DNA of 59,045 bases from Hyphomicrobium sp. (GTDB taxonomy: Bacteria; Pseudomonadota; Alphaproteobacteria; Rhizobiales; Hyphomicrobiaceae). The stretch's first letter is position 1; the number at the start of each line of letters is the position of its first letter. Made by a program: the position numbers and the translations under genes. Positions 54,247 through 59,045 of the stretch are shown here, one piece after another. The stretch covers positions 1-59,045 of the forward strand of contig JABFRT010000042.1 in the NCBI GenBank assembly GCA_013141015.1, written 5' to 3'. The notes below the pieces were generated by a model. The model had not been told where the DNA came from, ran no database searches, and was given only the letters and a program-made list of their open reading frames with translations.

Positions 54247-54936
54247 CTATCGCCCGCCGAAAATCGCCGAGCCGACGCGGACGTGGGTGGCGCCGAAGGC
54301 AATAGCTGTTTCATAGTCGCCGCTCATGCCCATGCTAAGGCCCTTGAGACCCAGTTCGCGCGCAAGTTTTGAGAGAAACGCGAAGTGCACGGCCGGTTCT
54401 TCCTCAACGGGCGGAATGCACATCAAGCCGGCGATATCGAGCTTCAATGCCTCGCGGCACATCGCAACGAACGCCTTTGCGTCAGCCGGCATCACGCCGG
54501 CTTTTTGTGGTTCTTCACCCGTGTTGACTTGAACGAACAATTCAAGACGCTTCGGTTGCTTGGCCATTTCTTCAGCAACCGCGCGCGCAATCTTCGGCCG
54601 GTCAATGGTGTGAATGGCGTCGAACAGGCGGACGGCATCGGCGGCTTTGTTCGATTGCAGCGGGCCAATCAAATGCAATTTGAGATCTGGGAATTCAACG
54701 CGCAAGGCTGGCCATTTGCCTTGCGCTTCCTGAACCCGGTTTTCGCCGAACACGCGTTGGCCAGCGGCAAGCGCCGGGCGGATCTCGTCTGCGCTGAACG
54801 TCTTTGATACCGCGATCAGCGCCACGCTTGCTGCTTCTCGCTTCGCGGCCTTGGCCGCGTCCGCAATCCGGCAGCGCACATCCGCCAAACGTCCGGTGAT
54901 ATCGTCCGCAATTGTCTCGCCGCTCAAGCTCGTCAT
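54247..54936 (-). CDS. PLP homeostasis protein (YggS/PROSC family)
   Basis: A 229-aa alanine-racemase-fold protein that binds PLP and balances vitamin B6 and amino acid pools, without enzyme activity known. The PLP Lys is about 45 in LIAVSKTF. Other family blocks are FGENRVQEAQGKW, LHLIGPLQSNK, VNTGEEPQKAG, SMGMSGDYETAIAFGATHVRVGSAIFG. ATG 54957 is an alternative start. Family symbol yggS fits, but alphaproteobacterial copies are often unnamed. Confidence 0.93.
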   Translation of the reverse strand: MTSLSGETIADDITGRLADVRCRIADAAKAAKREAASVALIAVSKTFSADEIRPALAAGQRVFGENRVQEAQGKWPALRVEFPDLKLHLIGPLQSNKAADAVRLFDAIHTIDRPKIARAVAEEMAKQPKRLELFVQVNTGEEPQKAGVMPADAKAFVAMCREALKLDIAGLMCIPPVEEEPAVHFAFLSKLARELGLKGLSMGMSGDYETAIAFGATHVRVGSAIFGGR

Positions 54937-55085
54937 CCTTAATGCTGCGCCACCCATGTCTTAATGCCGGAGACAGGTCATTGATTACTTGTGGCAACAC
55001 TTCTAGCTATTCCGCTTTGCCTGCGGCACCCTACATAACGTCTCGACGCAGCCACGAAACAAAAAACAACACCGGAGATCGCCCA

Positions 55086-55490
55086 ATGCTGAAACTCGCC
55101 GACGCACGCCGCATCATCGCTGCCGCGGAAAAAGAAGCCGTCAAGATTGGCCAGCCGATGAACATCGCCGTCGTCGACGAGGGCGCCAATCTGATCGCCC
55201 ACGTGCGCATGGACAATGCCTGGATCGGCTCTATTGACATCTCGATCAACAAGGCTTTCACCTCGCGCGCCTTCAACATCTCGACCAAGGAGCTCGCTGA
55301 AAACAGCCAGCCGGGCGATCAGTTCTTCGGCATTCACGCATCGAACCACGACCGCGTCATGATCTTCGCCGGCGGTATTCCGTTGAAGGACAAGAACGGC
55401 ATCGTGATCGGCGCAATCGGCGTCTCGGGCGGCGGCGGCGCGCAGGATCATCAGGTGGCCGAAGCGGGAGCCGCAGCCCACACCTGCTAA
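55086..55490 (+). CDS. GlcG/HbpS family heme-binding-like protein
   Basis: A 134-aa cytoplasmic-looking protein of the GlcG/HbpS fold. The blocks AEKEAVKIGQPMNIAVVDEG, AHVRMDNAWIGSIDISINKA and GVSGGGGAQDHQVAEAG are family hallmarks. HbpS binds heme in Streptomyces; GlcG has no proven role. GGAGATCGCCC sits about 6 nt before the ATG. It is followed by a terminator and stands alone. Confidence 0.88.
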   Translation: MLKLADARRIIAAAEKEAVKIGQPMNIAVVDEGANLIAHVRMDNAWIGSIDISINKAFTSRAFNISTKELAENSQPGDQFFGIHASNHDRVMIFAGGIPLKDKNGIVIGAIGVSGGGGAQDHQVAEAGAAAHTC

Positions 55491-55510
55491 GCCCAGCCTG
55501 TCAATTTGAA

Positions 55511-55555
55511 AAAACGCGGCGGGCGAGGCTGATGCTTTGGCCCGCCGTTTGTTTC
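55511..55555. terminator. Terminator between convergent genes
   Basis: CGGCGGGC/GCCCGCCG stem (55517-55547) with a 15-base loop and a TTTGTTT tail on plus; on the minus strand a run of T follows (TTTTTTCAA). It lies between the GlcG-like gene and fic. Confidence 0.85.
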
Positions 55556-55568
55556 CCATCCGCAACGG

Positions 55569-56831
55569 TTACGCCCCGCCGTCCACCCTTGTTTGCAGAC
55601 GTGGGCTTCCATAGCGCTCGAAATCGTGATCCTCGCTCGACAACAGATCGAGGTACTTGCGATTGATGAACACCTTGTCCCGCCAGACTTTCTCTTCTTC
55701 CAGCATGCCGATAGCGACCAGCTGTTTCAGATAGCCTGATGCAGTCGTTCGATTTCCCAAGTCATGCGCGGTCAGATTTTCGATGCGGCAGTACGGCTGG
55801 GTAAACAGAAGCTCGACCAGCTCGCGCGAATAGAGCCGCGGGCGCGTGGCGCGCAGATATGTTGCGGCTTCCTGCATCAACGCCCGGATGGCGTGAACCT
55901 TTGCGTTGGTCCAACGCGCTGTTTGTTCAACAGCGGTCAGCATATAAATGATCCATTCTTCCCACGCTGCGTCGCGCGTTACCCGGGCCAGCTTGTCATA
56001 GTATTCGGCGCGCGTGCGCAAGATGTGGCGGCTCAAGTACAGCGTCGGTTTGTCAAGTAGCCCGGTCTGGATGAGAAACAACAAGTTGAGAATGCGTCCG
56101 GTTCTGCCATTGCCATCGCTGAATGGGTGGATGGCTTCAAACTGATAGTGCAGCACAGCCATGCGAATAAGCGGATCGACGTCACTGTCTGAATTGACGT
56201 ATCGCTCCCAGTTGCCGAGCAGGTCGCGGATGATGGGCGCACCTTCAGGGGGGGTGTAAATGACCTCGTCAGTCGCGCGGTTTTTCAGTGTCGTGCCGGG
56301 CGTCGCGCGGACATCGAGGTCTGTGCCGGTAATTGTCCGGCAGGTGTCAATGGCGATACGCGCGGTCAGCGGCCGGTCGCTCAGCGCTGTGAAGCCTTGA
56401 TGCAGCGCCGTCCGGTAGCGCAGCGCTTCCTTGGCCGCCGGATCGCCTGCCGGATTGTCGTGGCCGAGGCTTGCTTCGCGGAACAGCGAGTCGTTCGTCG
56501 TCACGATATTCTCGATCTCAGAGCTGGCCCGCGCTTCAAGCATTGGAATGGCGTTGATCAGGACAGAGTCATCGGGGATCAGTTGCCCCGAAACCCTCAG
56601 TTCCGCGAGTTCGCTCCGGGCCGCCACGCAGCGCTTCAAGATGGCCTTGGTTTCAAGTTCGGCTAAAGGCGGCAGAAGCGGCAGGCCATTGTAAGGCTGG
56701 GCCGGGTGATGAGCCGGCGGGTGCGGCCTTGGCTTTACAGGCTGGCCCGGCCGGGCTTTGCCCGCTGCCGGTTTTGCGGTTGGCTTTGATTTGGGTTTTG
56801 TCATATTCATTTTCTGGCTGTTTTTGAACAT
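55569..56831 (-). CDS. Fic (AMPylase) family protein with N-terminal inhibitory motif
   Basis: A 420-aa Fic-domain protein. The catalytic HPFSDGNGRTGR is at about 235-246, matching HPFx(D/E)GNGR. The N-terminal inhibition motif (S/T)xxxE(G/N) is at about 103-108 (SSEIEN), so it is an auto-inhibited class II Fic. The N-terminal extension of about 45 residues is Pro/Lys-rich. The C-terminus is a winged-helix (RTTASGYLKQLVAIGMLEEE), typical of Fic/DUF4172-like regulators. It could be a toxin or an AMPylator, with no antitoxin gene adjacent. The start is uncertain: ATG 56831 lies inside the operator repeat; 56810 and 56804 are alternatives. The 72-bp repeat array is in its promoter region. Confidence 0.88.
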   Translation of the reverse strand: MFKNSQKMNMTKPKSKPTAKPAAGKARPGQPVKPRPHPPAHHPAQPYNGLPLLPPLAELETKAILKRCVAARSELAELRVSGQLIPDDSVLINAIPMLEARASSEIENIVTTNDSLFREASLGHDNPAGDPAAKEALRYRTALHQGFTALSDRPLTARIAIDTCRTITGTDLDVRATPGTTLKNRATDEVIYTPPEGAPIIRDLLGNWERYVNSDSDVDPLIRMAVLHYQFEAIHPFSDGNGRTGRILNLLFLIQTGLLDKPTLYLSRHILRTRAEYYDKLARVTRDAAWEEWIIYMLTAVEQTARWTNAKVHAIRALMQEAATYLRATRPRLYSRELVELLFTQPYCRIENLTAHDLGNRTTASGYLKQLVAIGMLEEEKVWRDKVFINRKYLDLLSSEDHDFERYGSPRLQTRVDGGA

Positions 56832-56978
56832 GATAAGCGACTCATGTTCAAGGCATGCTCATGATACCTCAATCATGTTCAAATTCGCAATATTTTTGCG
56901 CATGATGGCGGCCTTGTGCGCGACCACCGATCATGATCCGCCCGTCATGCGCCATTTCTAACCATTTTTGCACATGAT
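56821..56978. repeat. Imperfect 72-bp tandem repeat with CATG-centred motifs
   Basis: TTTTTGAACATGAT (56821-56834), TTTTTGCGCATGAT (56893-56906) and TTTTTGCACATGAT (56965-56978) recur at exactly 72 bases. Within each unit TCATG recurs at offsets of about 23, 39 and 53. Two inverted TCATGTTCAA copies (56842-56851 and 56873-56882) face TTGAACATGA (56825-56834). It sits between fic and leuS. The phase and inverted symmetry suggest operator sites for a DNA-binding protein, perhaps the Fic winged helix itself (inference). Confidence 0.65.
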
Positions 56979-57061
56979 AGTGCCAGCAAACCCGCCTTGA
57001 CCCCTGGAACCAATCGGGGCCATTAACGCGTTCGAACTCCAGACAGAGATCCCACCCGCTC

Positions 57062-59045
57062 ATGGCCTCCGAACGCTACAACGCCCCGGCACGCGAAAAG
57101 CACTGGCAGAAGATCTGGGACAAGGGCCAGATTTTTAAAGCCAGCGACGATGAGACGAAGCCGAAGTGCTACGTGCTGGAGATGTTCCCGTACCCGTCGG
57201 GCCGCATCCACATGGGGCATGTGCGCAACTACGCGATGGGCGACGTATTTGCCCGCTATAAGCGCGCCAAGGGCTTCAACGTGCTGCACCCAATGGGCTG
57301 GGACGCGTTCGGCATGCCAGCCGAGAACGCCGCTATGGAGCGCAAGGTACATCCCGGCAAGTGGACTTATGCCAACATCGACACGATGCGCGGCCAGCTG
57401 AAAAGCATGGGCCTGTCGCTCGACTGGTCGCGCGAAATCGCAACCTGTTCCCCCGACTACTATCAGCACCAGCAAAAGCTGTTCCTGGATTTCCTGGCCA
57501 AGGGTATCGCCTATCGCAAATCGTCGAAGGTCAACTGGGATCCGGTCGATCATACCGTTTTGGCAAATGAACAAGTCATTGACGGCCGCGGCTGGCGCTC
57601 GGGCGCGCTTGTTGAACAGCGCGAGCTGACCCAATGGTTTTTCAAAATCACTGACTACGCCGAGGAACTGCTGCGTGACCTCGACACGCTGACCAACTGG
57701 CCGGAAAAAGTCCGCCTGATGCAGGCCAACTGGATTGGCCGCTCGGAAGGCATGTTGATCCGCTGGGCGGTTGATCCCAAAACCGCACCCAAGGGCACAA
57801 GCGAAATCGAGGTCTACACCACGCGGCCAGACACATTGTTTGGCGCGTCGTTCCTTGCGGTCGCCGCCGATCATCCCATCGCCAGGGCCGCAGCAGAAAA
57901 GAACGCAGCACTTGCAGAATTTTGCGACGAATGCCGCCGTCTTGGCACCTCGGTCGCTGAAATAGAAGCAGCGGAAAAGCGCGGCTTCGACACCGGCATC
58001 CGCGTCACGCACCCGTTCGACAAGGATTGGCAGCTGCCGGTTTACGTCGCCAACTTCGTGCTGATGGACTACGGCACCGGCGCGATCTTCGGCTGCCCGT
58101 CTGGCGACCAGCGCGACATGGATTTCGCGCGCCGTTATGATCTGCCCGTCGTGCCAGTCATTCTGCCGCCCGGCGAAGATGCCAGCAAATACACGCTGAA
58201 AAGCAAGGCTTACGAAGACGACGGCGTGATGATCAACTCGCGCTTTCTCGATGGCAAATCAACCAAGGACGCGTTTGAAGAGGCAGCCGCGCGCCTCGAA
58301 AAACAAAAGCTCGGCAAGGGCCCGCAAGGCGCGCGCAAGGTCAACTTCCGGCTGCGCGACTGGGGCATTTCCCGCCAGCGCTATTGGGGCTGCCCGATCC
58401 CAATCGTGCACTGCAAAGATTGCGGCGTCGTGCCGGTCGCTGAAAAAGATCTGCCGATCAAACTTCCCGAGGACGCAACGTTCGACAAGCCGGGCAACCC
58501 GCTCGACCGCCATCCGACGTGGAAAAATTGCGCCTGCCCGAAGTGCAACAAGCCGGCGACGCGCGAAACCGACACGATGGACACGTTCGTCGATTCATCC
58601 TGGTACTACGTTCGATTTACAGCGCCCAAGGCCGCGACTCCGGTAGAAAAGAAAGCCGCGCAATACTGGCTGCCGGTTGACCAATACATCGGCGGCATCG
58701 AGCACGCCATTTTGCATCTGCTGTACTCGCGCTTCTTCGCCCGCGCGATGAGCGACACGGGGCATCTCGCATTCGCCTCCAACACCCGCGAGCCGTTCGG
58801 CGCGCTGTTCACCCAAGGCATGGTCACGCATGAGACCTACAAGTCTCAGGACGGCTATTGGCTGCTGCCCAACGAAGTCAAATTCGAAGGCGAAGGCGCC
58901 GCCCGCCACGCCATCGAAGCCGCAACCGGACGGCCCGCCACCATCGGCTCCATCGAAAAGATGTCGAAGTCGAAAAAGAACCTCGTCGATCCCGACGACA
59001 TCATCGCCCACTACGGGGCCGACTGCGCCCGCTGGTTCATGCTGT
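57062..59045 (+). CDS. leuS: Leucyl-tRNA synthetase, N-terminal two-thirds
   Basis: Class I aminoacyl-tRNA synthetase that charges tRNA-Leu with editing. The HMGH (HIGH) motif is at about residues 50-53. The editing CP1 domain shows [14 protein letters not shown]. The KMSKS signature is at about 633-637 in EKMSKSKKN. About 661 codons are present; the protein runs beyond the right edge, where the anticodon-binding and C-terminal domains must lie. Start ATG 57062 begins [20 protein letters not shown]. The promoter is shared or nearby the fic operator array. Confidence 0.96.
   Translation, partial: MASERYNAPAREKHWQKIWDKGQIFKASDDETKPKCYVLEMFPYPSGRIHMGHVRNYAMGDVFARYKRAKGFNVLHPMGWDAFGMPAENAAMERKVHPGKWTYANIDTMRGQLKSMGLSLDWSREIATCSPDYYQHQQKLFLDFLAKGIAYRKSSKVNWDPVDHTVLANEQVIDGRGWRSGALVEQRELTQWFFKITDYAEELLRDLDTLTNWPEKVRLMQANWIGRSEGMLIRWAVDPKTAPKGTSEIEVYTTRPDTLFGASFLAVAADHPIARAAAEKNAALAEFCDECRRLGTSVAEIEAAEKRGFDTGIRVTHPFDKDWQLPVYVANFVLMDYGTGAIFGCPSGDQRDMDFARRYDLPVVPVILPPGEDASKYTLKSKAYEDDGVMINSRFLDGKSTKDAFEEAAARLEKQKLGKGPQGARKVNFRLRDWGISRQRYWGCPIPIVHCKDCGVVPVAEKDLPIKLPEDATFDKPGNPLDRHPTWKNCACPKCNKPATRETDTMDTFVDSSWYYVRFTAPKAATPVEKKAAQYWLPVDQYIGGIEHAILHLLYSRFFARAMSDTGHLAFASNTREPFGALFTQGMVTHETYKSQDGYWLLPNEVKFEGEGAARHAIEAATGRPATIGSIEKMSKSKKNLVDPDDIIAHYGADCARWFML

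Noticed and set aside
54912-55085. N-terminal extension of the GlcG-like protein
   Set aside because: The upstream codons are not conserved-looking, and a strong ribosome-binding site fits ATG 55086.
56821-56978. CRISPR array
   Set aside because: Only three short repeats with no unique spacers of CRISPR size, and no cas genes in the window.

Overview
The window looks like ordinary chromosome from an alphaproteobacterium, most likely of the order Hyphomicrobiales (Rhizobiales). The evidence is high G+C coding sequence, hisB divergent from hslVU, the run dapF-mtaB-ftsY-ispZ, a phasin, a P-II/AmtB pair, and protein sequences typical of that order (HslV, HslU, TypA, LeuS, FtsK). I see no tRNA, rRNA, insertion sequence, prophage, integrase or CRISPR array. 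This identification comes from recognising the sequences, not from a search.

Layout. 1-5.9 kb: hisB start, hslVU protease, rlmN, a membrane protein and a protein with seven NPF motifs. 6-16 kb: a periplasmic Ala/Lys-rich protein, argG, a site-2 protease homologue, a J-domain protein, typA, small envelope proteins, a PIF1-type helicase and a phasin. 16-26 kb: a GNAT enzyme, ppa, dapB, gpmA, a DUF4337 protein, an M23 peptidase, leuB, a solitary HsdR-N-like protein with a partner gene, a fold-back repeat and asd. 26-32 kb (minus strand): a frameshifted marR-type gene, two tandem ispZ/yciB paralogues, ftsY, mtaB and dapF. 32-40 kb: a PQQ-type sugar dehydrogenase, a DUF2189 protein, ffh-orf-rpsP, a GrlR-like gene, rimM, a UbiH-type hydroxylase and tesB. 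40-45 kb: glnK-amtB behind a sigma-54-type promoter, an L,D-transpeptidase, a response regulator, a cNMP-binding protein and a candidate small RNA. 45-59 kb: lolA, ftsK, a DapC-like aminotransferase, small envelope proteins, a second ammonium transporter, a yggS homologue, a GlcG-like protein, fic and the start of leuS.

Genes that work together. Asd, DapB, DapF and the DapC-like aminotransferase are four steps toward diaminopimelate and lysine. Ffh and FtsY are the two halves of the SRP targeting system. FtsK, LolA, the M23 peptidase, the L,D-transpeptidase and the IspZ paralogues serve envelope and division. GlnK, AmtB and the second transporter serve ammonium uptake.

The least ordinary signals lie between genes. 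(1) At about 44.46-44.6 kb, three consecutive hairpins read on the minus strand present C-rich (anti-Shine-Dalgarno-like) loops and end in a terminator-like stem. This resembles the CCUCCUCCC-loop (cuckoo/alpha-r14 type) small RNAs. (2) Between fic and leuS, a 72-bp unit is repeated with exact phase and carries inverted CATG-centred motifs, like an operator array. (3) A 138-bp fold-back repeat lies at 24.15 kb. (4) A marR-type gene has its conserved start split by a single-base frameshift. (5) The solitary HsdR-N-like protein has Arg where the nuclease motif normally has Lys. I found no clear new multi-gene defence or metabolic system.
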